A stretch of DNA of 64,000 nt from Hygrocybe punicea. Lineage: Eukaryota > Basidiomycota > Agaricomycetes > Agaricales > Hygrophoraceae. Position numbers and translations under genes: made by a program. The number at the start of each line of letters is the position of its first letter. Position 1 is the first letter of the stretch. Below, one piece after another: positions 23,128 through 34,108 of the stretch. The DNA lies in the NCBI GenBank assembly GCA_963556145.1, contig OY744465.1, forward strand, positions 3,782,001-3,846,000, given 5' to 3'. The notes under the pieces are model-generated. The model was not told where the DNA came from. It saw only the letters and a program-made list of their open reading frames with translations, and did no database searches.

Positions 23128-26100
23128 TTAATAGCTCCAGCCTTCCATGCTGTTAAATATGCTTATATCGAAGTCGGGCAAGTTAGCCAGGTCAATCCCA
23201 GAGAATGCGTCGGCTGGTTCAACATTGAACGGTCCTAGACCTGAACATAAGTGAGGTAACAATCCGAGCACGGGCGTTGCATTGGCGTTTGAGCCCAGAA
23301 GAGCTGGTAGGCCGAGGAATGGGTTATCTCCGTCAACCATCGGCTGTGAGCCTAGGTCTGAGGTGCCAGTGGGGGTCAACTCGGAGATGCTTGCACTTGG
23401 GTATTCTACATGTTCTGCGAGGCCTGGGGTAATAGCCAATTCAATTCAGCCAGGAATCGAAATTAAGGAGCAAACAACTCACCCAAGGAAATCGACTCAA
23501 GTCCTGCGATCTTTGGAATCGTGATGTGATCATACTTCTTTGCCCCCCCTCTGTTGCGTCTCGGAGTGCGACCAGCTTCTTTTTTCTGGGCAGTTAACTC
23601 GGTGAGCTGAGCTTTGAGATCTTTCGTTGCTCCGGTAGTGGTTGCAATACGTTCCCGAACAATTTTGATGCCGTCGTCAAGCACATTGTGCTGATCACGT
23701 TGTTTAGCTTGAGATACATGGCGACTGACGGCTCGGCTCATTCGGGCGGTCTCGTTGTTGTAACGGTTTCGGAGCAGGCAAGATTCTTCTGTTGCAAGAA
23801 TTGAAGCAGCAACGCTGGCGTCGAGGATGCGGGCTCTACAATAATCGCAACCACATAAGTAAGCTAGCAATTTCCGAGACTCAAAAGCATGCAGATAACT
23901 CTTACTTTTGAATTGCCTCGAGTGGCTGGAGCTTGATGTTGGTGAAACTATTTGTTGCGACATGAGCAGTCTCAACTAAGTTTGTATGTGTCGGTGTCAA
24001 CTCCCAGAAGTCAACTCGCATAAGCGACAATGTCTTGTTAAATCCAGGAAGTAACCACGGATACATAATCTTGTGCTTATACCAGTCTAATCGTCAAAAG
24101 AGTTGAGTTGAGTTTCTACACGAAAACAAGATACAAGACTGATACACACTTTGCAAATGAACAGACTTGTGGGATTGGCAAAATGAATGCCATGCTTCGA
24201 AATCCGCCTGCAGCACGAGTGCTCGGAAAAGGTTGAGATACGTCACAGTTGCAGCACCGACATGAGGGACAAGTTCGTCAGTCTTCCTGAAAATTGATTC
24301 TGGCATCAGCTGAACCAGACTCGGAGCAACAGAGCTGCGTGAAACACCTTTCGAAGTGGACAGAGCAGAATTTAACAACATGCTGGACCAGAATGTTTGG
24401 ATCAAGAGTATGAATGCCACTAATAGACGGATCATTCATGCGCAACAGAACTGCTGCAAAACCTTGAACTTGGGCCGCCTCCATGTCAAAATGAATTGAA
24501 AGAATATTCCCCGTTGGATCGAGTACTTTGAACTTGACTGGACGACCTGTTACCTTCTCGACTGATTTGAAAAATCCTTCAAAAACGAGGGTGAAGGCTT
24601 CATGTGTTGCACGATTACAATAGACCCTCGCCACCGTAACTCCTGATCCATCTTTGTTAAATGGCTAGACAGATGGACGAATGAAATGCAATTACTTTCA
24701 GTCAAACGGTCACACCATGCTGCAACCTCCCATTCATTGAGATCCCCTCTCACCCGTTTGAATGTAAAATCACAGACGATGTACAGAGCAGCATGGATGA
24801 GATTAGCGAGCACAGCGTTCATTGTTACGGCCACTTTGATATCGCCCTCCATTCGAATATGATGAATGTACTGATGTTCTACAGGCAAATCCTTTAGGTC
24901 ACGGTCATACTGATCAATTATTCCTATCATTCTGTGATTAGAAAACATCTCTAGGATACCACGCGAAGTGTGACTCACCATTCCATCCAAGACCGGCAGG
25001 TACTTTCACTTGCTTGGCTGCCTTAACATGCTCATGAAGTACTTTCTTGTTGCGGAAAGCCGGATGCTTCGTACTGAGGTTGGTGCCGAGTAAGGTCATT
25101 GTGGTGCCAGCTGTGATCACCTTGGTATAAGAATTCCTGCGCAGTCATTGGCATTGCAGAGCATACCTTGATCAAGTTTCCCACCCGTCGCACCAAAGAC
25201 TCCAAGTACGTCTAGGCACCTTATTAAATCGTCCTTTGCATCTTGGCTTGGCTTTTCTTCGGGCCACGGTGGGTGGGAATGCCGCCCACGGATGATGACT
25301 ACAATTTTGCGGATTGCAGGGTCTTTTGATGTGTACACAGTTTTTTGTACCGGACAAGGATATTCAATGATTCTGCCAATCACTAATTTTCCATCACGGA
25401 AATGAGTATGAGCTGAATGAAACATCAGATGCTTCTAAATTCAAAGAGTCGGAATGATTTCAAAGCACTAACTACATGTCTTTTTCTTTCCGTGACGTGG
25501 GTGCACAAAGTGAGCACAGGCATCTTCATATAATGCTGTCTCAAGTGGATCCAAGCCCACTCCCCCCATGTACTTGACAAGTGTGGTTTCGTCAACTCCA
25601 TTTGGAAGGGGCGCATATAGATGTTCCCACTTCTCCGACTTCTGCCAATGGCTGCACCCAACAAAGTGGAACTTCCCAGCAGTCGACGGGGCCTGTGCAG
25701 CGGTCCTCCAAGTGAGTAGAGTATCCAATGAGTCGAGATGAAGATACCAAGGACGTACATTGGTGAGTGGTATTAAACATGGTCTGCCCTTGCATTTGAC
25801 GTCTTTGCATGACAAGCTGACAATTAACCGATAAAATCTGAAGCCGGAGACCTGTTAGCAAGTCACAATGAGACGGAAAAACACGTACGCAGCAGTTTTT
25901 GCAATCATAGTAATGCTGTCATTGTGGTTCTGATCCAGCTCCGATGAAAAAATTGCCTGCATCAGCGACATATCATCAGGATCATCACGCGTGTATCTGC
26001 CATCATCGAGAAGGCCTCTATCAAAAAATTCACAACAAAGGCCACCATTGCATTTGTGTGTGGACCGCCGTACAGCTAAACCATCTAACAGGGTGAGATT

Positions 26101-27010
26101 TATGGCTTGTTGCGAGCTTCCATTTGTTCCTTTTCCCCACGAGTCTTGGTCCTAGGCAATGTCAATGTCTACTAGTACATGCCAGTGCAAATAAGGGTAA
26201 TCGTACCTCAGACTTCAAGATAGCATCAAGGGCCTTCGGACCACCACCCTTTTTCGTGACAGGATTATCGGAGAGATCGTCACTCAAGTCAATGACAAAC
26301 GCAGTGTCAACATCTGTGACTGGATAGTGGCTCGGCACATGGTCAAAGTTGATAACAGCGTCCACCTTCATCTTCCTTGTCACAATAATCTTTGAGTCCT
26401 CACCCACTCCTCGCTGACCTTTCTCCTTCTTTGTCTGCTTCACCTGTCTCCCAGCATCTTCCAATTTAACTAAAGCAACTGGTGCCCGGTTCTCGATTTT
26501 GGGTTGGATATCATCATCAGAATCAATCAAAATGACCTCGGTATGTTTTCCTTTCTTTCGAGGCCTCGCATTAACTTGGACCTCTCGGCGATCTGTCTCG
26601 AGCATTTCAGACACTTCTGCAGTGCGTTTTTTATGGCCAACCACAGCAAATGGTGTTTCTAGACCAGCTCCAATGGGTGACGAATCTGTGGAGAATCTTT
26701 TCGAAGGGTGCATGTAAGTTCCCCATTCATTCAGGTTCAAAAGTACTGACCTTTTCGGAGTCCCTTGGCCACTCTTTTCTAACAGATACTCACGATACTT
26801 GTCGAGTGCCACCCAGTCTTGGTAATTTGCCGCACTGAAGAATGGCAATTTGGCAAGCTCCGCTGGCATACCTTGCACAGAGAATGATCAGCACAGTGAG
26901 TATTTCATGATATTGCTTGTAGAAAACATACACAACCATTCTTTGTAGGCATCCATATCTTTCTCGTCACTGTGCTTCAGGCTTTCCTTTAGAGAAACCT
27001 TGGAGAACAT
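23128..27010 (-). CDS. MULE-type DDE transposase
   Basis: The start is taken at MFSKVSLKESLKHSDEKDMD (27010); the frame is open further upstream without an ATG. The N-terminal region is disordered with SIM-like acidic patches (VILIDSDDD, FVIDLSDDLSD). A Cys-rich section (HKCNGGLCCEFFDRGLLDDG; CKDVKCKGRPC; FHFVGCSHW) is probably zinc-binding. The catalytic core shows three acidic residues in MULE order: IVCDFTFKRV (Asp), LSIHFDMEAAQVQGF (Asp) and TPTHTNLVETAHVATN (Glu), with WYKHKIMYPWLLPGF before the last. The tail includes a basic helix (GRTPRRNRGGAKKYDH) and ends NSMEGWSY. There are at least eight introns. KDZ transposases were considered but their hallmark motifs are absent. Confidence 0.75.
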
Positions 27011-27138
27011 AATGGGACGATCTCTGATGGTGGTCTCCGAAGCTGGTAAAAAAATTATATTTCCTGTAACTGCGTTACTAATTGCGAAGTCTTCCGGACT
27101 GCCGCTGTGTTTACCAAACTGGCTACTAGCACCTTTCT

Positions 27139-27248
27139 GAATAGCTAGAGTTGGCCTCAAAAGCTCCTGGGAGCGGAATAGCTATTTAGGAAGCAGATGT
27201 AGCTATTCGTGCTGTTCTCTAGCTATTCGTGTATATTTCTAGCTATTC
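27139..27248. repeat. Right subterminal GAATAGCT array
   Basis: Octamer copies start at 27139, 27176, 27201, 27221 and 27241, the last three in inverted orientation, mirroring the left array. Confidence 0.8.
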
Positions 27249-27282
27249 CGAATAGTGAATAGTACTAAAGTTGTAGTACCTC

Positions 27283-27291
27283 GGTGTTTCT
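27283..27291. repeat. Target-site duplication, right (GGTGTTTCT)
   Basis: Matches 22869-22877 exactly and abuts the right terminal repeat ending ...GTACCTC. Confidence 0.8.
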
Positions 27292-27421
27292 CGGGGGGGT
27301 ACAGCGAGAAAGCGATAAAAATAAGTATTTATCAATATAAACTGATAAGAGTCACCTGATCTTCAATTGGAGCAAAAGTACATAGGAAGATAATTTATAC
27401 AATACTATAAAGTCGACGAGT

Positions 27422-28588
27422 CTAAAACAGGGTTCGCTCACTACTGTCATAGACATGGCTATGGTGGTGTCCATGACCAATGATGGTGCCGATCGTGAAA
27501 GGAAGGAACATTCCGACGACCACGAACAACGCGTCAGTCCGTGCCCTATTTTCGTGAGCTGAAGATTGTGACACAGGTTGCAACACCGTCGCCACATATA
27601 GGAAAGTGCCAGCCTAAAATCAAGGTGTCAGTCGAGGGAGTCTCGCGTACACCGAAGGTTCCGCATACCGATACCAGTAAAGCCAAACCAGTCCAATCCC
27701 CGTCATTTTCCCCTGCCCCAAACAGAGAGAACAGCCAATAGGATACAAGGGCGCCACATGGCGTGGAAGCGCTGAAGGCGATAAGATGTTTTTTACATTG
27801 AGAGCGAGACAGTGTGGTGGAGAGGAGAGACGTCATTAATGCCAGTGCAGTGGGAGCTGCAGAAGATGGTGGGAATGGTGTACACGAACGCTGACTCACG
27901 AGATGACACACCTTTGTGGATAAAAAGAGCAAAAAAGACGACGAATGATAAATCTGGGGCAGTGCCCGATTCGCTCGAGAGGGCGGAAACGCCCAATGCC
28001 AGTCCGTCAGCAAGTCCGTGAATGAGCAGGCCAAGAGTAAATGGATATGCACGCCTCCCTACGTCGGGGTCTCGAGTTGAGGGCTCGATGTCGTTGATTT
28101 CAGGATCAAATCTGGGGTCAGATTCGGACTCATGGACATTGTGAAGAGGAAGTGGAGCGTGCGCATGCGAGTGAGGTGATACGAGTTGCTCTACGAGGAG
28201 CATAAAGGTAAATCCAAGGAGAAGCGATAACGAAATTTTCGCGATGGGCAATTCTGACGAGGGATGCGAGAGGGCCAGTGTCTCTATGCCTCTACGAATA
28301 TCGACCAAGACGAGTTAAATTACATAAAATGAATATTTGTGGGCGAAACAACACACTCAGGGATGATAACACCCAGTGCAGTTCCAAGAAGAAGACCTGT
28401 TCCGAGTACTTGTAAACGACTTGTGTAATTTTCTTCCAAATCGTGTTATTTAACGGGTTGTTTACAGACAAGGCCGAAGGAAACCTACTGGGAAGTGCAA
28501 AGGACAAAGGAAGCATCCCAACCCCAAAAGCCCCAATTCCGAGAATGAAAGACATGGCCAGCAAGGTGACCAAGCCAGCCATGGCCAT
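27422..28588 (-). CDS. ZIP-family zinc transporter (ZIP9-like)
   Basis: Multi-pass divalent metal importer, probably in Golgi or plasma membrane. The start MAMAGLVTLLAMSFILGIGA enters TM1, followed by LPLSFALP. Next are GIETLALSHPSSELPIAKIS, TM LLLGFTFMLLVEQLV and a His-rich loop (SPHSHAHAPLPLHNVHE). TM4 carries the family metal site HGLADGLALGVSALS. TM5 is FVVFFALFIHKAPTALALMT (HKxPxxxxL), and later TMs include ALVSYWLFSLFGAG and SGGTFLYVATVLQPVS. The C-terminal tail is His-rich (GHGHHHSHVYDSSERTLF). The gene has several introns. A MULE insertion lies 130 bp beyond its stop. Confidence 0.9.
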
Positions 28589-28892
28589 GGATATTGGAGA
28601 GTCTGCGAGTATCGTTTGGTCACATGACTAAATGTTCCATGTATTACATTCAATTTACATAATAAGTTTATTATTAAATAAAGTAACCGTGCGAGTTATA
28701 ATAATTGAAATATAAACGTGACAAGCTGTGACGCGTGACGATTCGGCATGCATACGACCAGTTTTATGCCTCCAAACTTACTCCACATATTTTGAGGCTC
28801 GTCTCGTCCCCAAACTTCCCGGCCTCACCTGAGCCAGTTCAAGAGGTAAATTTAGAATTTTACTATAGACACCCAACATATCAGTCGCACTA

Positions 28893-29987
28893 ATGCGCTC
28901 GATGCGTATCATCGCCCTCCCGCTCACGCGCCTTCGGCGTCCGTCACACTGGAATCCTGTGCCCACATCTTCGCACGCGCAGTTGGGAAAGGGAGACGAG
29001 CGAACAGACGCGCGAGTGGGCACCATGCTTACATATTACCATTTTCAAACGCAAAAACGCACGGCTACGAACGGCATAGTGAACTGGGTTACTGGGAGGG
29101 CTGCGAGTTTGTGGGCGGGCCTCGGGACAGCGCCTGAGGGGAGCTGGAAGGTTGGGCCTCTCTGTCGTTTTGATTTCGCGGTTCCATCCCTGATACATCC
29201 CAGCTCAGAATATTTCAGTACGGCGAGCGGCTCGTGGACAAGGTCGACTTTGAGGAGCTCGCGTTGAAGGGCGTTGACCCATCCCTCGGGCCATCCATCC
29301 TACACCCCTCTGGGCCTCCGCAACCCGAGACTCCGAGGAACGAGAAAGAGGAGGGCCATCCACGGTTGACAGTGAGTTCCCGTTTACCCAGCGCAAGCAC
29401 ACCAATGGTGCGCTGGCGTGCACTAAGAGGAACAGCATGCTGATGCGTTCCGTGTAGATCCCGCTGATCCACCCACCGACGACGCTTCCTGCGACAGCGG
29501 CACTGACACAGCTCCGGACCATGCTGGCACACCGCACACCACTTCACCGCCGGGGTTTCCTCTTGTGGATGGCCGTCGCGCCGCTGACTGCGCCATTAGT
29601 GATCATACGTGCGTCTCTGCCTTGCGGAGGAAATTTTGGCTGAGTGCAGACAGCGGTTGTTCCGAACCTGCCCTTTTTCTTTTGCGTGTGGCGGTCGTGG
29701 TCGCATTACCGAGGTAAACGGGCTATCCACTTCAAAGTGCACTCTGACGTCTGTGTTCAGCATACCGGGCGTCACGATACCTGGAATCGCTCGTGCAGGC
29801 CGGGATGATCGTTCCACAGGAAAGCGGGGAGCTGGAGAAGGTGTACACGCGATATGGAGGAAGTGATATGCTTGTTAGACGGGAAGGGATTGCCGAGATT
29901 GTGGACCTACTTGGGCTGGATGTGACTGCTGGAGCGGAGATGCACAGGGCGGTTGAGCAGGCGCGTTTAAGGAAGAAGGAAGATTGA
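28893..29987 (+). CDS. Mitochondrial K+/H+ exchange-related protein (KHE1 family)
   Basis: Inner-membrane protein family linked to mitochondrial K+/H+ exchange. The start is MRSMRIIALPLTRLRRPSHW (a second Met at 28902 is possible). Then come MLTYYHFQ, NGIVNWVTGRAASLWAGLG and APEGSWKVG, joined by introns to YGERLVDKVDFEELALKGVD and PSLGPSILHP. A membrane region follows (RRGFLLWMAVAPLTAPLVII, then VVPNLPFFFCVWRSWSHYR). The C-terminal helix region reads ASRYLESLVQAGMIVPQESG and DLLGLDVTAGAEMHRAVEQA. Introns near 29195-29219, 29369-29458, 29595-29660 and 29715-29760 join in frame; exact ends are approximate. I call the family from overall layout. Confidence 0.75.
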
Positions 29988-30115
29988 GTAAATAATAAAA
30001 CGCAATATATCGTGGATCTCTGCAAAATTCTTATATTATTATGTAATTATACATATCGGGCTGAGATTGTCCAGAATAAATATTACTTTTTTTGGTGTCT
30101 GCGCCTTGCCCCTGC

Positions 30116-31792
30116 ATGCTTCCCTTCCAACTAAACCCAGACTCGATCCACCGTCTTCCCGTTGAGCTCATCACCCGCATCTTCCTCGTCGGCGCTGCCT
30201 TCGACGCCCGGGACTCCCCCTTCCTCCTTAAGCCCGATGAGGACTGTTACATTCCCCCCTCTAACAGCTTCCCTCTCCACGTCTCGCATGTGTGTGCTCG
30301 CTGGCGTCATATCGCCCTCCATACCTCATCCCTCTGGTCCTCCATCCGCTTTCGCGAGCCCGCCCACCTCGCCCGCGCGCAGGTTTATCTCGCCCGCTGT
30401 TCTTCTACGCCACAACTCCTTGACATCCTCGTTGATACTGTCGCTCCCGCCGACCATATACCGGGCGTCACACTCAGCACTGAGGAGTTCCATCCCATTT
30501 TTGACATCATCTCTCCGCACGTCAACCGCTGGCGCGCCCTCTTCCTCAAGGTCCGCGACAATGAATGCAAGGCCGGCGCACGCGCAAGGCTCTCCACGTG
30601 CGGCGCCGCACCCAACCTTGAGACTCTGCAGCTCTACCACTTTGAGGATTTTGGAACTGCCCATGATCTCGTCCGTGCTACGCACCGCCCACCGGTAATG
30701 GTCTTCGAGAACACCCTTCCCCGTCTCAGGAATGTCTCACTAATTGGTGTCAACCTCCCCTGGCGTGAGACGCCTTTCCTCCGCAACCTCCACCAGCTCG
30801 AGCTCGCACTTCACCGCGAGACAGTCCGGCCGCCGTATAAGTACTGGGAACGGATGCTCCGCAGTAGCCCCGCACTGGAGAAGCTCACCCTCCACTACTC
30901 GGGGCCCCGCGTCCCTCCGGGTTCGGCCAATGCGGTCCCTGCCGTTGGCGGCGGCGGCGGCGGCCCTAGCGTCAACGAGGACGACTGGCCTGACGGAAAG
31001 GACCATGCCATCCACCTCCCGCATCTTGCGGAACTTTCCCTCACTGATCTCGATCCCGAATATCTTTGCCTCCTCCTCGACCACCTCTCGCTCCCCGCCG
31101 TCTCTACACTGGTGCTCGACCTGCCGGAGCAAGATTTCTCCCCATTCGTGCGGATGCTCGCGGGTGTCATGCCTGATCCTGCCGATGGTGTGCATGTGGA
31201 CGGTGACAAGGCAGTGCCGCGTCCGTACTTTGGGCTGCTGGAGCGTCTCGTGGTGAATGCGCTGCAGTGCAGCATGGATTGCTGGCGCACTTTGCTGGCA
31301 GTGCTGCGTGGGGTGCAGGTGCTTGAGGTGGACTTTGCCCGCGTTGGTGACAAGTTTTATGACGTCTTTGTAGGCGGTGAATATGGCGAGGGTGATGGGG
31401 GAGAAGGGGAGGAGAAGTGGAAGGCACCGGAGCCACTGCTGCCAGCACTCACCACTATCAAGGCGAAAAACCTGCCAGGAACAAAGTTGGCCGCCTTGAT
31501 TGCGTATAGAGAGTCCTGTGGGCAGGGGGTAGGGCTATGGATCGCGCGGTGGTCTGAGCGGTGGCGGGGGCGCGATATGGTGCTGGATGCGCTGGTGGAC
31601 CGTGGATGGGAAGGAGAGTGTGGGAGGCGGGTATTGGTGCACGCTTGGATGGAAGAGGACATAGACTATGACGGGGAAGAGGCAGAATGTGACGGGGGTG
31701 ACGATGCTGAGGTTGAGGAAGGGAGTGAGGATGATGAGTTTGAGGGAGAGGATGATGAGGAATTTGATGATGAGGAATTTGAAGACCACTGA
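30116..31792 (+). CDS. F-box protein, single exon
   Basis: Probable SCF ubiquitin-ligase adaptor. The start is the ATG at 30116 (MLPFQLNPDSIHRLPVELIT); the frame is open upstream only from non-ATG codons. The F-box-like segment is residues 8-75: IHRLPVELITRIFLVGAAFD, then FPLHVSHVCARWRHIALHTS and SLWSSIRF. Leucine-rich stretches follow (TLQLYHFEDF, LRNVSLIGVNL, LHQLELALH, LAELSLTDLDPEYLCLLLDH, STLVLDLPEQDF). It ends in a strongly acidic Asp/Glu tail of about 45 residues. Third-position GC is high, unlike neighbours. Intronless F-box genes of this design are expanded in mushrooms; its target is unknown. Confidence 0.85.
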   Translation: MLPFQLNPDSIHRLPVELITRIFLVGAAFDARDSPFLLKPDEDCYIPPSNSFPLHVSHVCARWRHIALHTSSLWSSIRFREPAHLARAQVYLARCSSTPQLLDILVDTVAPADHIPGVTLSTEEFHPIFDIISPHVNRWRALFLKVRDNECKAGARARLSTCGAAPNLETLQLYHFEDFGTAHDLVRATHRPPVMVFENTLPRLRNVSLIGVNLPWRETPFLRNLHQLELALHRETVRPPYKYWERMLRSSPALEKLTLHYSGPRVPPGSANAVPAVGGGGGGPSVNEDDWPDGKDHAIHLPHLAELSLTDLDPEYLCLLLDHLSLPAVSTLVLDLPEQDFSPFVRMLAGVMPDPADGVHVDGDKAVPRPYFGLLERLVVNALQCSMDCWRTLLAVLRGVQVLEVDFARVGDKFYDVFVGGEYGEGDGGEGEEKWKAPEPLLPALTTIKAKNLPGTKLAALIAYRESCGQGVGLWIARWSERWRGRDMVLDALVDRGWEGECGRRVLVHAWMEEDIDYDGEEAECDGGDDAEVEEGSEDDEFEGEDDEEFDDEEFEDH

Positions 31793-31913
31793 TAGTCTGG
31801 ACCTCACCGTCAGATAACATATTTATTCATTAAAAAAGTACCAGATTTGGGCATAAATTTGCCAACTATTTTTATTTGTTTTGACCAATCAAAGTTTGTA
31901 TTGGTCCGTGCAC

Positions 31914-32458
31914 ATGCCTTCATCGACAGACAACTTTTGGACTGATGTAAAATTAGCTTTTCAAGTGAATGTTCTCGTCTTTGACTCTGCTCATACTGAT
32001 CACCTCAAGTACAGAATCTGTCCTCTGGAGAGCCGTTCAAACTGATCGAAAACGTTCCATGCGCTCGAAACAGCTTGCTTAGCGGAATCGCAAGCGGTGC
32101 TGGCGTTGGCGTCGTCCGAGCACTATCTGCGGGCAAGTGACGTTTATAATCGGCCCAAACCCACCGCTGCCGTGCTGATTTGGCGTCTTAGGAGCCTTTG
32201 TCGCGTCCAACTGGGCTGTCGGAACGTTCATGGTTGTCTCGATCGGAACCTGGTATAGCCTGCGGCCGAAACATGTTTTGGTTTTGTGCTCTCAACATTT
32301 GCTTTCACAGGCATATATGTCAGAAAAATTTGGAAAAGGAACATCGACGGATGCAAACAGTTGTCGAGCAGATACCCAAACGTCTTATAAAGAAGCAGGA
32401 AGCAGACGTTGCTGCTGCTGTTGTTGCTGCCAAAACTAACCATGAACCGCAGCCATGA
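31914..32458 (+). CDS. COX20: COX20, cytochrome c oxidase assembly factor
   Basis: Inner-membrane chaperone that guides Cox2 maturation. Exons: 31914-31964 (MPSSTDNFWTDVKLAFQ), 32015-32132 (NLSSGEPFKLIENVPCARNS, LLSGIASGAGVGVVRALSAG), 32192-32252 (AFVASNWAVGTFMVVSIGTW) and 32311-32458 (HICQKNLEKEHRRMQTVVEQ, IPKRLIKKQEA, Ala-rich tail). The first transmembrane helix covers the GIASGAGVGVVRAL region and the second AVGTFMVVSIGTW, matching COX20/FAM36A. The second intron fits only with a GC donor (G|GCAAGT), since the nearby GT gives the wrong frame. About 125 aa, the expected size. Confidence 0.88.
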
Positions 32459-32699
32459 ACATATCTGTAACTATTTTTTTGCTCCCCAACGGCTTGACGC
32501 AACGTCTATTGTCCAAAGAACCCATCCTCAGTCACACTTGGTAGCCACCGTATTACTACAAAATTTGAGGCTAACATTATACCCCGGTCGATCATCGTCT
32601 CGTACGTCGATGATCAGGTGGTTTCCGTTGGATCTTGTCGCCCTTGATTATCGTCGTTGACTTGTCATGGAAACTTCGGTGCGCACAATATGATCTGTC

Positions 32700-33490
32700 A
32701 AAGTTCCTGTTTACATACAAGTTTTGTGCTCTGAATGGCCTCGTCGTATCAAGGTGCGTGAACAAATTTCTCGAAAAGCATGTGAAATCGGCGCTTATTT
32801 GCTTTTGTTACAATCAGTTCGCCAAACACTTTTTTTCGAAATGCACTTTTTTTCGAAATGGTCCCAGAGAAAAACGACCACACATTGGCTGGGCGGCTGG
32901 TTGCGCAGAGGGAGTCCCCAACAAAGTTAAAGGAAGCTATCAAGGAGGTTATTGCATCCTCGAATGACCAACGACAGGCCGACGAACGCATGATGAATCC
33001 TCAACAAAGGACGCGTTGTGCAAACTTATCTTAGCAAGGGGCTGACAGGCGACTCAGCTTTGCTTGTGCCATACCCGCGAACAGCATCCCCGACTCCTCT
33101 GTACTTACACGGTGCGGGCAACTCCAGACTAATTTGGCGACGCACGCCACACAGAGCATGGGTGTACTAGTCAAGCCATTGCGACATGATTGCCCACTCA
33201 TAATGCGTTTATCCCTTTGATCTCGTTGACGTGAAAGAGATTGTAAAGTGGCAGAAAATCGTGAACAGTGAGTTGGACCACTTTTACTTCCGCTTCAATA
33301 TCGAGCAGGAGATGCAGAACATCACGAAACCTTGTCGAATGGGATGAGTTGGATGAAATAACCCAATATCTGTAGGAGGCGGATCCATGTTGCTGGCAAA
33401 GTCCTTCTGTCGTGACTAGCTGTCCTTACAGTGGCAGCAACCAGTACGTTGTATTCCAAGTTCCACTGGTTTTTGTAGATTGGTCTTAGG
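32700..33490 (+). pseudogene. Decayed gene of unrecognised family
   Basis: Protein-like segments follow one another on the plus strand in different frames, separated by stops: EWPRRIKVREQISRKACEIG-AYLLLLQSVRQ (about 32735-32830), LAGRLVAQRESPTKLKEAIK-EVIASSNDQRQADERMM (about 32890-32995), ALLVPYPRTASPTPLYLHGA-GNSRLIW (about 33060-33140), VKEIVKWQKIVNSELDHFYF (about 33230-33290) and NQYVVFQVPLVFVDW (about 33440-33485). The order and the helical, charged composition suggest one ancestral coding region broken by several frameshifts. I do not recognise the family. Confidence 0.45.
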
Positions 33491-34108
33491 TCTAGGTCCG
33501 AATTTCTACAAGTAACGCGGACCCTCCTCCGTCTTCAGAGGATATTGCAGCAAGGTTATTGAGACCCCCTTCAGGAAACAACAATGCACGGGCTTAGTCG
33601 TCAATCGGATTGATGCATCTTCTGATCGGTTGTGAACTTTTACTACCATGTCATCTGTTCCTGTGAGCTGACTACCGTTGAGTCCATTACATAGCAGCCA
33701 CTGGCAGCGCGGTATATAAACCAGAGAGCCGAGTTTAGAAGGCGGGATCAGAAAAGGCCGCCGAGCTTTCCCAGAACATGAAGAAGAGCAACTGTTCGAG
33801 GATACTATTAGGCTATCTCGTATACACACCCACCACACCCAGGTTCTCTTAATTTCACCATCTTCCACCTGCACATAACCAAATCAGCCTGATACATTGG
33901 AAAAGAAGGACCAGTCGCAATATATGCTGCTCAGGTTTGCTCTCAAAAACATTCTAATTATTAGTTACTCTCAAATGCCAAGACAAGAAAGTAGATAAGG
34001 TGCTGGATATCTGTACCTTGTATACATCTGTGTCTGTGTCCAACGTTTGAAAGCTTCTGTTGAGAAGTGCTTCTAGACTAATTAGGACATTGACACCTGT
34101 GAATATTC
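33491..34108. other. Intergenic, no gene supported
   Basis: A 122-codon minus-strand frame (33506-33874) is Cys/Ser-rich with no family features and was not accepted. Nothing else is seen. Confidence 0.4.

Larger units (their letters stand above)
22878..27282 (-). mobile_element. Mutator-like (MULE) DNA transposon, 4405 bp
   Basis: The ends are imperfect terminal inverted repeats. Both begin GAG and share AACTTTAGTACTATT (15 bp, 22888-22902 and complement at 27258-27272). A 9-bp duplication flanks it, as typical for Mutator-like elements. Each end carries an array of GAATAGCT motifs in both orientations (six left within 22902-23014, five right within 27139-27248). One multi-exon transposase gene fills the interior on the minus strand, with no obvious disabling mutation, so the copy may be autonomous and recent. 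It lies between the ZIP gene 3' end and the CET1 5' end. Confidence 0.82.

Noticed and set aside
22878..27282. KDZ-type transposon
   Set aside because: The target duplication is 9 bp rather than 8 and the transposase shows MULE-order acidic residues; KDZ hallmark motifs were not found.
30326..31820. Several long frames on both strands across the F-box gene
   Set aside because: GC-rich third positions keep other frames open; only the 30116-31792 frame has F-box and leucine-rich features.
33506..33874. 122-codon minus-strand frame
   Set aside because: Cys/Ser-rich, no neighbours in frame, no splice continuation.
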